A model generated the notes under the pieces. That model ran no database searches. It saw only the letters and a program-made list of their open reading frames with translations, and was not told where the DNA came from. From NCBI GenBank assembly GCA_029204225.1, contig CM055104.1, forward strand, positions 54,232,538-54,296,537: a DNA stretch of 64,000 bases. Direction: 5' to 3'. This DNA comes from Diphasiastrum complanatum (Eukaryota > Streptophyta > Lycopodiopsida > Lycopodiales > Lycopodiaceae). Both the position numbers and the translations under genes were made by a program. Below, in pieces: positions 21,061-32,214 of the stretch (within the stretch, counting starts at the first letter, position 1; each line of letters opens with the position of its first letter).

Positions 21061-21785
21061 GGTTTGATGATAGGATTGTTAGCTAACTTCAAGGCAGTAA
21101 GGGTTGTTGGTTCTTTATCGAATCCTAGGTGGTCAGCTAGTAGTTATGGGATCAGCGCTCTTCATGCGCTGCTAACCACATTCTAGCCATAACATTTAGC
21201 TTGATTCAATCATATTTCATCAATTCTCTCAATGTGAGTTCACCATTAGGTGTTTGTAGCTGACACAAGTTTTTCTAAATATCTCCTAGCAGATGCATCA
21301 ATATTCGGGCAAATTTTGACTAGGGATTGATCCACCAAAACGCCTTAGTGAAGAAAGGACCCACACTATTATTACGCAAATAATCAAAATCTGACCATTT
21401 CCAATCTTGGGGGCCTCACTAATTGCCCCATACTCCCGGGTCAATGAGAGTTTTTCAGGCTCTCAGAAATATAACCAGCGGGAGATCGTCTTCATCTTAG
21501 TGCTCACACAAATCCAAGGGCGACTAGTGTACTATTGATACACAGTGAATAGATGGCCTATGCTATCCAACGATGATGTTCTTGTATGTAAACAACGGTT
21601 AGGATGAGAAAGCCATGTGTGTTTATCTCTATGGCAATGTCTCCAATACAAACCTCTCAAGTTGTGGTGTCAAATGCTATAACATCTATATTGGCGGGCC
21701 CTAAAACATGCAAAACCAAACAAAATCTGCGTGGACCAAAATGCACTTCGTTCATAACGTAATTTTCCGTGTGCACCGATGGCTG
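21061..21785. other. Stretch without recognisable gene inside the gypsy element
   Basis: Expected to encode gag C-terminus and protease. No zinc knuckle or active site could be read in any minus-strand frame. Confidence 0.3.
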
Positions 21786-22256
21786 TCAAGGTCGTTTGTT
21801 AGCTTCAAGTGTAGGGGCTGGCTCTTTTGAAGTAGGGGTTAGCTCTTCTGAAGTTTGAGCAATGCGTCTAAGAATTGCAGGTAGATCATCATCAGTAGGA
21901 GCTGGAGGGGGAGGTCGACAGGGTATCACTAACTCAGTATAATGGATGGTTGTCAAGCCTACACATACCCAACTTAGATTGGCTGCTAATTCATACATGC
22001 TTAAAGTGCTCTCACCTGCTCTATGTCTGAGTCGAAACAATTGATCTCCTAGGATGAGAAAACGTTGGACATAAGGGCTATAGAAGCGGTAATAAGCCTC
22101 TCCTTGTCGTACTACTTGACAGAAGTCTCCTGGGAGGGGTAGGTCACTTGGTGCCACACTTGTCATGGGAAGTCTATCGAGGTTAACGCTTGTGCAATTG
22201 GTTGCAATTGTAAGGTCTGTGTGGTCATTGATATCCATTGTTGTATAGTGTAGCAC
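21786..22256 (-). CDS. Possible gypsy gag N-terminal ORF, 156 aa
   Basis: Open minus-strand frame at the correct place upstream of pol. Contains an aromatic region (QGEAYYRFYSPYVQRFLILG), ESTLSMYELAANLSWVCVGL, a Pro-rich stretch (CRPPPPAPTDDDLPAILRRI) and a Ser/Thr/Glu-rich tail. No zinc knuckle. Position is the only argument for gag, and it could be an unrelated frame. Confidence 0.35.
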   Translation of the reverse strand: MLHYTTMDINDHTDLTIATNCTSVNLDRLPMTSVAPSDLPLPGDFCQVVRQGEAYYRFYSPYVQRFLILGDQLFRLRHRAGESTLSMYELAANLSWVCVGLTTIHYTELVIPCRPPPPAPTDDDLPAILRRIAQTSEELTPTSKEPAPTLEANKRP

Positions 22257-22419
22257 TTATCCGAAATCCCTCGTTATCGACTTCAAGTGCTAAGTCTCTA
22301 GTTTGAAGGCTGTAGAACAACTGATCAGACAGATCATGATTCTACCAACAAAGCATGCAATTTACTTGACAAAGGATGAGAAATAAACGAACGTAAACTT
22401 GAAACTTTTCTATTCGTGA

Positions 22420-22800
22420 CCAACTCGAAGGATTTACGAAACAGTCTCTTGTGGAAGCTCGTGGATTTCTTGTTGAAGTTCGAAAGATTCACGAACAGAA
22501 TCTTGTCGCAAAATTTTTTTGTTTCTTGTTCAAGCCTCAGATGTCACAAAATTGTCGCGAGCAATTCGCAAAATCTTCTGGACTGTTCTTCAAGCTCACC
22601 TGTCGTGAAACTATCTCGAAAAGTTCGCGAAATATTCTAGCTTCTTTCCTTCAAGCTCAAAAATTGTCATCTGTCGCAAACGATTCGCGAATGACGAAAA
22701 TGTCGTGAAGAGACAAGTGTTGCGAATAATTTGCGAAACACAAGCTGAAACGAAGAGACAAATTGTCATGAAATATTCGCGAACAGAATTTATTGGAGCC
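22420..22800. repeat. Degenerate tandem array with TTCGCGAA palindromes
   Basis: Units of about 60 bases share the words TTCAAGCTCA, TGTCGC(A/G)A and TTCGCGAA (for example 22620-22632, 22685-22692, 22776-22783). CpG-rich for this window. Sits upstream of the gypsy gag in minus-strand sense, so it may be LTR or leader sequence. Confidence 0.55.
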
Positions 22801-23182
22801 TAGAAACAGAGCATCTATTTGAATATCAACCGTTGTAAACAGTTAGATTTCTACTGTTACAGTGTTATCTTGTTGCACGATAAGTTCCACAAGAAAGCCC
22901 AAACATCGTAGTGAGGGAGCATGTGGTAACATTCTAGAATAGGATATAACCGTACGGTTTGGTAGTTTTGATTAACACTCTACTGCGTTCTTTCCTTTTT
23001 TTCTCGTGTGTTTAGGTTTTATGCAGTTTTCCAAGCTTGGTTTGCAATTTGGTATTTTGTGTATGCATGTCGGTGTGCTAACTATGCAGGAAAATATCAG
23101 AATTGCACCGACACTGCTAGAGTTAGCCCCTTCAATTGAGATTGATTCACAAATGAGAGCATCAAAGGCAAGCACCACATAG

Positions 23183-23507
23183 ATGGCATCATCATCATCA
23201 AGCCAACACCAAGGGAGCTTGGTGAGGATGTCCTCTCCATCATCGCAATATAAACCACTTTCCAATGCAGAAAGGAGCCAAGAAACTGAAAAAAAAAAAA
23301 AAGAAACAGAGATTGTTGCTGAGCAGGGACAGATTCAAGAAGATATCCAACAAGAGCCAACAAAAGAAAAAGAACAAATTTCTAATATTCAGCAGAAAAG
23401 TGAAAGTGATGTCGAGGCACCAGTCCTTGATGAAGAATTGTATTTGAAGACCTTTGGAACATTGCTGTCAGACACGCAAGTAGTCATTCAACATATTGTC
23501 AGCCTAG
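23183..23507 (+). CDS. Low-complexity hydrophilic ORF fused to a Copia remnant
   Basis: Open from MASSSSSQHQGSLVRMSSPS. It is rich in Ser, then Glu/Lys/Gln (KKKKKETEIVAEQGQIQEDI), and ends in DEELYLKTFGTLLSDTQVVI. At 23507 the sequence switches to Copia protease end (ATQHMTNQ) in another frame. The composition is unlike Copia gag, so it may be an exon or captured fragment joined to the element. No family recognised. Confidence 0.3.
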
Positions 23508-25109
23508 AGCAACTCAACACATGACCAATCAACGTGAGATTTTCCACTCCTATATGCCTTACAGCACGAAGAAATTTGTTCATCTTGGTGACACTAGTAC
23601 TCACACTATTAAAGGTGAAGGTACTGTAAAATTGTGATTCCAGCATGATCAATTCAAACTGCTATCAAAGGTCTTATATGTTCCTAAACTCTCTACAAAT
23701 CTGTTACTAGTAAGTAGAATTACAGATTTAGGTCATAAGGTAGAATTCGAATCTGATCAATGCAAAATTATTGATAGGAGTAATAAGATCCTTGCACTCG
23801 GCAAGAGGCTGGGTTACTTATATAGATTGGCACATTGTTATTCTAAGTCTAGTCAAGTCTTAAAAACCTCTGTTCTAGTCAATAAAGCATTACTATGGCA
23901 TCATCGCATAGGACACTTGAATTAAACCTCCCATTCATAGAGATATTCCCATCTCAATCTGATGCGCTAAAGCTATAGATCACCATCAAGCATTGCCTTA
24001 ACAATGACATTGAGCAACAATACATTACCTCCTATTCCCCTCAGTCAAATGGTCTTGCTGAGAGAAAGAACAAAACCTTAGTTGAATCGACAAAGTGCAT
24101 GTTATCAAATGCGACACTTCCGAAGTCCTTCTGGGCTGAAACTATTTAAACAACAACCTATATTAAGAACCAATGTCCTACTAAAGATCTCTCAAACAAA
24201 CACCATTCGAAGTTTGGATAGGTAACAAACCTTCTTTATCAAACCTACGAGTTTTTGAATGTACTGCTTTTGCACAGATACCTCGTGACCTCAGGAAGAA
24301 GCTCAACTTCCAGAGTATCAAATGTATTTTCATCAGCTACACTACTTCAGATCAAGCCTACAAGTTGTTCAATTCCATCGAGTCGAAGATATTCACTAGC
24401 CGGGATGTCATCTTCATCGAAGATCAGTTTCAAGACCTCAAAGGAAAAGATAGTCCCCATGTAGCCGACTTGTCAGATTCTCTTGACATATTAAACTTTC
24501 CAGTTCCTTAGTTGACTATTCCCATTGAAGGTCCAAGCTCTTCTACTTTTAACGAACAACAAATCAACGATGAATCAGAAGATGATGATGTTACAGTTCA
24601 ACAACTACAGTATGATGGAAATGATCAACTTCCTCTATTACCTAGAAGATATTCAAGAGCAGGCAAACCACCTAATCGATATATCGACGAGTCTGTAGCC
24701 TACCTTGTTCAAAAACCGACGTCTGTGCAAGAGGCACTCAGTCGGCCAGATTCAGATCTTTGGAAAGAAGTTATGGATAAAGAGTATTCATCTCTTATCA
24801 AGAACCATACATGGATAATTGTCGAATTACCTGCTAGCAAAAACGTAGTTGATTGCAAATGGATTTTCAAACTCAAGTACAATGCAAATGGAAGCATCAA
24901 CAGGAGAAAAGCACGACTTGTCGCCAAAGGATTTTCTCAAGTATACAACGTCGATTACACTGAGACCTTCAGTCCAGTAGTCAAGCATTCTTCTATTCGA
25001 CTTTTGCTATCATTTGTCGCTGCAGCAGATTTGGAAATACATCAAATGGATGTACTGACAGCATATCTCAATGTATTTATCGAAGAAGACATTTACATGG
25101 TGCAACCCA
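23507..25109 (+). mobile_element. Copia element D, left half (split by element E)
   Basis: Pre-integrase (HLGDTSTHTIKGEG, DRSNKILALGKRLGYLYRLA, LWHHRIGHLN near 23895), integrase end (QYITSYSPQSNGLAERKNKT near 24020) and the N-terminal half of RT (24512-25109: WIFKLKYNANGSINRRKARL, VAKGFSQVYNVDYTETFSPV, QMDVLTAYLNVFIEEDIYMV). The integrase core is largely deleted around 23930. The RT breaks off at QP, exactly where the LTR of element E begins. Confidence 0.9.
25105..25109 (+). other. Left target-site duplication of Copia E (ACCCA)
   Basis: ACCCA immediately before the 5' LTR pairs with ACCCG (31267-31271) immediately after the 3' LTR. The uninterrupted RT (QPEG) requires ACCCG, so the left copy has a G-to-A change. 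Confidence 0.8.
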
Positions 25110-25811
25110 TGTGAAGAATTGAAAAAGATTATCTATGTTAGATATAGGTGTCTTATGTTTTTTATATCAAGCATCTAGGTGTAGGATGTTGATAGGACCA
25201 AATTTGGCATAGATGGCAAATTACCCATTTCCACTTGTAATGCCAATATTTAGCCAAAAATAGAATAAGAGACTAAACTCGTGCCAATTAGAGTGTAGAC
25301 AAGTGTAATACTTTTGTTTGATGAAATTTAAGAGGTCCAATAGGATTTAGAGGTGGAACCTTGATGGTCCAATAGAATTTAGAGGTGAATGGATCAATGG
25401 TCCAATAGGATTAAGAGGTGGCAAAAGTGTGGTCCAATCATAGTTAAGCATAGTGGTAGCTCGTGGATCTACTAGTATCATTGTACTTCTCATTTAGATC
25501 TAATTGATTTTGAGATTGTGTGGATTTTGTGAGTAATTGGTTTTCTAGCTTTCTCTCTCTACCCGAGAGCTCATGATAATTTTCTCTCTCTCCCCAAAGA
25601 GAGCAGCTTGCTTTTACTTAGATTATTTTTGAAACACTTCTCACACGTGTGACTGAGAGTTGGAAGTGATTGAATGCATGTAGTAGTGTGTTTTTGCCAT
25701 AGAATCAAAGATAGATCTTGAATCTCAATCTAGTCTTGATTTTGGTGCATCTACATACCTTAGGAGATCACAAGTACATGTTGTGGATAGTCCACACGTG
25801 TGAATTTAACA
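25110..25811 (+). repeat. 5' LTR of Copia E, 702 bp
   Basis: Starts TGTGAAGAATTG and ends GAATTTAACA, with TG...CA ends. Contains CACACGTGTG at about 25642 and 25793. TGGTATTAGGTTACC follows at once as a PBS-like site. Confidence 0.93.
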
Positions 25812-25826
25812 TGGTATTAGGTTACC
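25812..25826 (+). other. Primer-binding-site-like sequence of Copia E
   Basis: TGGTATTAGGTTACC directly after the LTR. The first nine bases resemble the initiator tRNA-Met complement (TGGTATCAG), and the rest diverges. Confidence 0.6.
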
Positions 25827-26556
25827 ATGCATTTTGATCCATTTAAGTGAAAACTTTTCATCAATCTTGAGCTAGAAAATGTCAAGATCCATTTTCCTAG
25901 CTATCTTGTCTAATTTTGGATCAAAAGAGATCAATAGGGCATTGATTGGTTCTGACCTGGTACTGTACAGAATCAGGTGCTTAGCCACGTGTGAGGAACA
26001 TCTGATTTTAGATTGAGATTTCTCTCTCATGCTTGATCCATTTATGTTGCTTGATAGCTTGTTTTGAAGCTATTTTTGTCTAGTTTCTGATGCAATCAGT
26101 TTCATTCCATTTGGTTGAGCCAATCAGAAGTTATAAGCTTTTGAAGAAGGTTAGGTAGGGCACCTAGACTTGGGTGGACACATTTGGTTTGGTCAAGAGA
26201 TTGCTTGTTAGATCTCTGTTCATAGTTGTATGGTTACCAATCTCATCTATAAGTGATCTAGACATTGTTTTGAGATCATAGCCAATTTGTTTCATGCAAT
26301 ATCATTGAGTTTGAGTTAAATTTGATTACTTAGTGTATTTCACACGTGCTAAGAGTAAATGATCCTAAATTTGTCTATAGTCCATCATTTGATGTAAAAT
26401 AGATCTTGTTTTAGAGAGATTTGAGTAGCTAGTGAGAATCAATTCACAAATAGTGGCAAGATCTTTCATAGGAGGAGATAGTACTTCATTATTGGATCCT
26501 ATTGAGAGTGTGTAGCAACATTTATTGTTCATCATTTGAGTTTTCTTCACTTCAAA

Positions 26557-29500
26557 TGTCTTCAATGAGTTCATCTTTGTTGGAACCAAGTGAAAGATTG
26601 TCCACTTCAAACTATTCAATTTGGAAGATGAGGATGGAGTCCATCTTGATCCTTCAAGACGTGATGGACATAGTTCTTGGCCTTGAAGAAGAACCACAAG
26701 TTCTTCAAGAGGTTCAAAAATACAAAAAGAGAGCTAGGATGGCTCTCCACTACATTAAGATGAATGTCTCTAATGAGATATTGAGGGAGATAGGTACTTG
26801 TACAACAACCAAAGAAGCTTGGTATTGTCTCAAGACTATCTATGAGGCTAAGAACACCTCTAGGCTCCTAACTCTTAGAAATCAAATCTTTCAAAGTAGC
26901 CAAAAGGGTGATGAGAGACATCTAGTTATGTTTCGAGAGTAAAAGATATTCATAAAGAGCTTGCTTGCATTGGTGATTCCATCAATCAAAATGAGCTAGT
27001 CCAAGTCATTCTCAATGGCTTGAGAAGTGAATTTGATAACCTTGTCCAATCCTATGCCACTGAGGAGGAGCTACCAAGCTTGGAGGCCCTCCAAAGTGTG
27101 TTAATTTCTGAAGAATCAAGACAAGAGTACAAGATCTTGAGGATGGACAAGTCTTTTCTCACTCATAATGATGGCAAAGCCCTCTTTGCCAAGGACAAAC
27201 ACAAAGGGAGGAGCAAGAACCAATTTCAACAATCCTCAAGCAAGGACAAAGCCAAATCCAAAGACAAAGATGAGGAGAAAGATGATTCCTCTAATGCTTC
27301 ATCATCCAAGCTCAATAAGAAGAAGATCAAGTGCTTTTATTGTGGCAAGAAAGGCCATTATGCCACCAATTGCTTCAAGAAGAAGGATCAACTCAAACAA
27401 GCCAACATCACCAATGAGAAGGAAGACACTATTGCAAGTGATGGAGAGGGATCTCTTATGGTCTCTAGCTTCTCATCCACTCCTTTCAAGAAGGACGGCT
27501 TATGGTATATTGATAGTGGAGCTTCTTCACATATGTGTAGCTCCAAGGATTCTTTCTCTTCTATTGCACCTTATGTTGGAGTCAAGAAATCAATATATAC
27601 TGCAAATGATTTTGAATGTCCTATTGAAGGCATAGGGAACATTCCCTTAAAGCTTGCATCCTCTAAAGTTCTTTCTCTTTCTAAGGTTCTTTATGTGCCT
27701 AAGCTTACTAAGAATCTCATTAGTGTTGGCCAATTGCTTGATAATGGACTTGATGTAAAATTCAATCTTGATACTTGTACTATCAAGAAGAATGATGAGA
27801 TACTTGCATTAGGATCTAGATTTGGAGGCATCTATAAACTAGATCCAAATGAATATGTGAATGCTTGTAATGTTGCTCTTGTGAACAAGCTCTCTATGGA
27901 GGAATTATGGCATAGGAGGTTGGGACATCCCAACTACAAATCCATGCTCTCTATAATCAAAGAGGCCAAAGCTATTGGCTTGCCAAAGTCATTATCCAAG
28001 AAGATCAAGCCTTGTGAGGCTTGTGCTATTGCTAAATCTCACAAAAAGCCATTTACAAAATCTATCAAAAGTAAGCATCCTTTGGAGTTAATTCACTCAG
28101 ATGTGCATTTCTCATCAACTATAAGCAAGGGAGGAGCCCCTTGTTTTGTTAATTTCATTGATGATTTCACAAGATTCACTTGGATATATCTTCTTGCTTC
28201 TAAATCTTTGGTGTTTGATCATTTACTTATTTTCAAAGCTTATGTAGAGAAGCAATTCTCATTCAAGGTTAAAGCTCTTAGATGTGATGGAGGTGGTGAA
28301 TATATCTCCAATAAATTTCATGATTTTTGTGACCTTGAAGGCATTAAAAGACAGTTCTCTTGTGCCTATTCTCCATCTCAAAATGGAGTGGCCGAGAGAA
28401 ATAATAGATCCCTATGTGAATGTGCAAAATCTATGAGAATTGAGGCATCTTTACCCAAAGATTTTTAGGGAGAAGCCATTAATTGTGCAGATTATCTTTG
28501 CAATAGGCTCCCACATATAGCTCTTGGAGGAAAGTCACCATATGAAATCTTATATCTGAAGAAGCCTAAGGTTGATCACCTTAGAGTTTTTGGATGCATA
28601 TGCTTTGCCGATATTCCCTTGGAAACAAGGAAGAAGGAAGATCCTAGAGCATGCAAAGGGATCATGGTTGGATACTCATCCACCAAAAAGGCCTATAGAG
28701 TCTTTGTACTCTCTACTTCTCAAGTTATTGAAAGTAGAGATGTTGTCTTTCATGAAGATCAACATTCATCTTTTTAAGAGGCCGAGATCAAGAAGCCTAT
28801 GGATGCATCACCTATTATTGATTTTGAAGACAATTATGATGTGATGGGGTCGAGAATTGAAGAAGACTCTCCTCGGATTTTCTCACCAAGAAGATCCATG
28901 AGAGATAGATCCGATCCTAAGAGGCTCTCATATGTTGACAAAGTCAAACAGGTGGATCTTGATTCCACTAATTATGTTTTTTATGTCTCTCATGAAGAGC
29001 CAAAGAATGTACAAGAGACACTCAATACCAAGGAGTGGTATGATGCCATGAAGCAAGAGTATGATGCATTGATCACCAACAATACTTGGGAGCTTGTGGA
29101 TCCTCCATCCAACAAGCATGTTATTGGTTGCAAGTGGGTATTTCGGGTCAAGTACAATCATGATGGCACCATCAACAAGTATAAAGCAAGATTACGTGCC
29201 AAAGGATTTGCTCAAATCCATGGCCTTGATTATGAGGAGACGTTTGCACCCGTTGCAAAAATGGTGACAATACGAATTCTTATTTCTCTTGCTTGTTTCT
29301 TTAAGTGGAAGGTATTCCAATTAGATGTATCCAATGCTTTTCTAAATGGCTATCTTGAGGAGGAGATCTATATGGAACAACCTCAAGGATTCATCAAGGA
29401 TGAGTTCATAGTGTGCTTGCTCTTCAAAAGTCTTTATGGACTCAAGCAAGCACCAAGATCATGGTATTCAAGACTTAATTCTTTCCTTATCTCACTAGGA

Positions 29501-30491
29501 TTTACTCTTAGTGACTATGATCCTTCCATGTATCTAAAGTTTGTTGATAGTAATATTGTCATTCTTCTAGTTTATGTTGATGACATTATTCTTTGTGGAA
29601 GTTGTATCAAGCTAGTTGATGAAACTAAGCTAGCACTTGGATGTGAGTTTAAAATGCAAGATCTAGGAGAAATAAATTACATCCTAGGCCTAGAGATTGA
29701 TTTTTATGAAGATCATGTTTTTATATGCCAATCTAGATATGCTCACTCTATGTTGAAAAAATTTCATATGGAAAATTCTAAGAGCATAGATACTCCAATA
29801 AAACAAATTGTAAAAGATCCTAATAAAAGTGATGAAAGTCTTGTAGGATCCTTGATTTGGCTTACCATTACTAGGCCTGATTTAAGTTTTTGTGTTGAGT
29901 CAATTTATGCAAGATCCTAAGATTTATTATTGAAAGATGGCCAACAGGATTCTAAGATATGTATCTTCGTCTTGTGATTATGGTCTACTTTATAAAATTG
30001 AAGATCTATCCATTGTTAGCTACTCGGATTCGGATTCTACAAGTGACAAGATGGATCGAAAGTCTATTAGTGCATACACTATCTTTCTTGGAGGTAATCA
30101 AATATCTTGGCTTTCCAAAAAGCAAGATACTATATCTCTCTTTTGATGTGAGGCCGAGAACAAAGCACTCACTACAACCACTAAAGAGAGGCTTTGGATC
30201 AAGAGATTATTATTGGAGCTAAAGTGCATCAAGGAAGATGATCTACCAATGATCAAGTGTGATAATATCTCGGCCCAAGCTCTTGCCAATAGTCCCATAT
30301 TTCATGCAAGAAGCAAGCATATAGAAGTGGCACACCATTTTGTGAGAGAAAAGCTTGTTGGAGGAGAAATCTATTTGGAGCATGTCAACTCGTCCTCTTG
30401 TATTGCCGATCTACTCACCAAGCCTTTGAGCAAAAGTGCTTTCATCAAGCATAGATCTAATCTTGGAGTTATATCAAGATCAATGCTCTAA
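26557..30491 (+). pseudogene. Copia E gag-pol polyprotein, lightly damaged
   Basis: Gag starts MSSMSSSLLEPSERLSTSNY (26557) with the usual 'NYxxWkxxM' (NYSIWKMRMESILI). A 1-base frameshift near 26935 moves to RVKDIHKELACIGDSINQNE. The zinc knuckle is CFYCGKKGHYATNC (about 27333-27375). The protease site is DSGASSHMCS (27512-27540). Then come pre-integrase ELWHRRLGHPNYKS, integrase HSDVHFS, FIDDFTRFTWIYLL, RCDGGGEYISNKF and GVAERNNRSLCE. A TAG at 28467 is followed by a short frame-broken stretch at 28570-28770 (stop at 28777). RT follows (28799-29920) with KWVFRVKYNHDGTINKYKAR, SLYGLKQAPRSWYSRLNSFL and VYVDDIIL, then RNase H (29937-30491: SYSDSDSTSDKMDRKS, HFVREKLVGGEIYLEHVNSS) with two more interruptions near 29919 and 30144. 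Confidence 0.92.
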
Positions 30492-30504
30492 TCTTCATAG
30501 ATAA

Positions 30505-30518
30505 TTTTTTAGGAGGAG
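30505..30518 (+). other. Polypurine tract of Copia E
   Basis: TTTTTTAGGAGGAG directly before the 3' LTR. The same 14 bases precede the isolated LTR at 5261. Confidence 0.85.
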
Positions 30519-31266
30519 TGTGAAGAATTGAAAAAGATTATCTATGTTAGATATAGGGGTCTTATGTTTTTTATATCAAGCATCTAGGTGTAGGATGTTG
30601 ATAGGACCAAATTTGACATAGATGGCAAATTACCCATTTTCACTTGGACCATCGCAATGCTTTGTTTTAATTAAACAGTCGGATTCCCCTTGTTCGTACC
30701 AGTTCTGAGTCTAAAAATAGAGTAAGAGGCTAAACTCATGCCAATTAGAGTGTAGACAAGTGTAATACTTTTGTTTGATGAAATTTAAGAGGTCCAATAG
30801 GATTTAGAGGTGGAACCTTGATGGTCCAATAGAATTTAGAGGTGAATGGATCAATGGTCCAATAGGATTAAGAGGTGGCAAAAGTGTGGTCCAATCATAG
30901 TTAAGCATAGTGGTAGCTCGTGGATCTACTAGTATCATTGTACTTCTCATTTGGATCTAATTGATTTTGAGATTGTGTGGATTTTGTAAGTAATTGGTTT
31001 TCTAGCTTTCTCTCTCTACCCGAGAGCTCATGATGATTTTCTCTCTCTCCCCAAAGAGAGCAGCTTGTTTTACTTAGATTATTTTTGAAACACTTCCCAC
31101 AAGTGTGACTGAGAGTTGGAAGTGATTGAATGCATGTAGTAGTGTGTTTTTGCCATAGAATCAAAGATAGATCTTGAATCTCAATCTAGTCTTGATTTTG
31201 GTGCATCTACACCCTTAGGAGATCACAAGTACATGTTGTGGACAGTCCACACGTGTGAATTTAACA
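30519..31266 (+). repeat. 3' LTR of Copia E, 748 bp, with a foreign patch
   Basis: Collinear with the 5' LTR except at 30646-30710, where about 20 bases of LTR (AATGCCAATATTTAGCC in the 5' copy) are replaced by 65 bases of antisense 25S rRNA sequence. Ends GAATTTAACA. Confidence 0.93.
30646..30710 (-). other. 25S rRNA fragment (65 bp) inside an LTR
   Basis: The reverse complement begins ACTCAGAACTGGTACG, continues AAGGGGAATCCGACTG and TTTAATTAAAACAAAGCATT, and ends GCGATGGTCC. I recognise this as a strongly conserved part of nuclear large-subunit rRNA, with one visible mismatch. It is absent from the 5' LTR and from the LTR at 5261. Confidence 0.9.
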
Positions 31267-31935
31267 ACCCGAAGGTTATATTATCAAGGGTAAACCCAAT
31301 CATGTGTGTAAACTCCATAAGGCACTTTATGGCTTGAAGCAATCTGCTCGAGCATGGTTTCAAAGGATCAATACTTTCCTTATTGATCACGGCTATACAC
31401 CTAGCTCTTTAGATTCAAATGTTTACTTCAAAATAGTGCAACAATCTTTTATCATTATCACTTTATACGTGGATGATACATTGGTTTTCAACAACAGTTC
31501 GATTTGATAAAAGAGGCCAAGACAATGCTATCTTTCGAATTCGACATGACCGATCTGGACGAAGCTCATTTCTGTCGTGGTATATAAATCCACAGAGACA
31601 GAAAATAGAAGTTGGTCTACATTACACAACAAAGGTACATCTACAACATGTTAGTCAAATATAACCTAATTAATTGCAAGTTAGCTCTCTCACCAATGGA
31701 ACAAGGTCTCAAATTGTCAAAGGACAAGTGTCCCCAAACAATTCATGAGAAGCAGCAAATGTGTGAGTATTCTTACCATTCTATTATAGGATCTCTTATG
31801 TATAAATGATCTGTACTAGTTTATGACTAATCCTGGTGTAACATATTGGAAGACTCTTATCAGAGTCATGAGATATCTTTGAGCTACTATGGACTTCATC
31901 ACTACTGCTTTGTTTAATTTTTGATAGGCATAGTC
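31267..31935 (+). mobile_element. Copia element D, right half
   Basis: Resumes the interrupted RT with PEGYIIKGKPNHVCKLHKAL and YGLKQSARAWFQRINTFLID, then TLYVDDTLVF (catalytic box near 31470), frame breaks, and CKLALSPMEQGLKLSKDKCP to YHSIIGSLMYK. Ends without RNase H near 31935. Together with 23507-25109 it is one older element into which E inserted. Confidence 0.9.
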
Positions 31936-32214
31936 ATGCATTGGAAGTAGGAAGTTTTCACATTACATTATCTATCCTATTTCTGACACATATCCATACC
32001 AATATTGGATCAACGCGCACGAGCTCAAGAAAGTCCCGAGTGGTAGTACACTCGCACGCTATACCGATATCAGGAGTTAAAATAAAAAATACACAGTTTT
32101 GTGGTGTGATAAATTTGGAGATAGGTTGTATGCTTAGACTGAGCCATTTTTCTACAGTTCGGACTCATCTATCCAGTAATGACAACTCTAAGCGAGAGTG
32201 TCCTCAATGAGTCA

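Larger units (their letters stand above)
18650..22256 (-). mobile_element. Degenerate Ty3/gypsy element (gag? protease, RT, RNase H, integrase)
   Basis: Minus-strand order protease, RT, RNase H, integrase is diagnostic of Ty3/gypsy. The integrase ends abruptly at about 18650, where CACTA Tnp2 sequence begins on the same strand, so the 3' part and 3' LTR are missing. A possible gag lies at 21786-22256 and a repeat-rich presumed leader/LTR at 22260-22970. Confidence 0.85.
25110..31266 (+). mobile_element. Nearly complete Ty1/copia element E
   Basis: 6157 bp with 5' LTR, PBS-like site, gag-pol, polypurine tract and 3' LTR, flanked by a 5-bp TSD with one mismatch, inside the RT of Copia D. Coding order gag, zinc knuckle, protease, integrase, RT, RNase H. 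About five lesions (see gag-pol). Relatives in the window: LTR at 5261-5997 and a pol fragment at 10600-10800. Confidence 0.95.

Noticed and set aside
24512-25114. Apparent complete ORF ending VQPM
   Set aside because: The stop is made by the LTR of Copia E, so the ORF is the left half of an interrupted RT.
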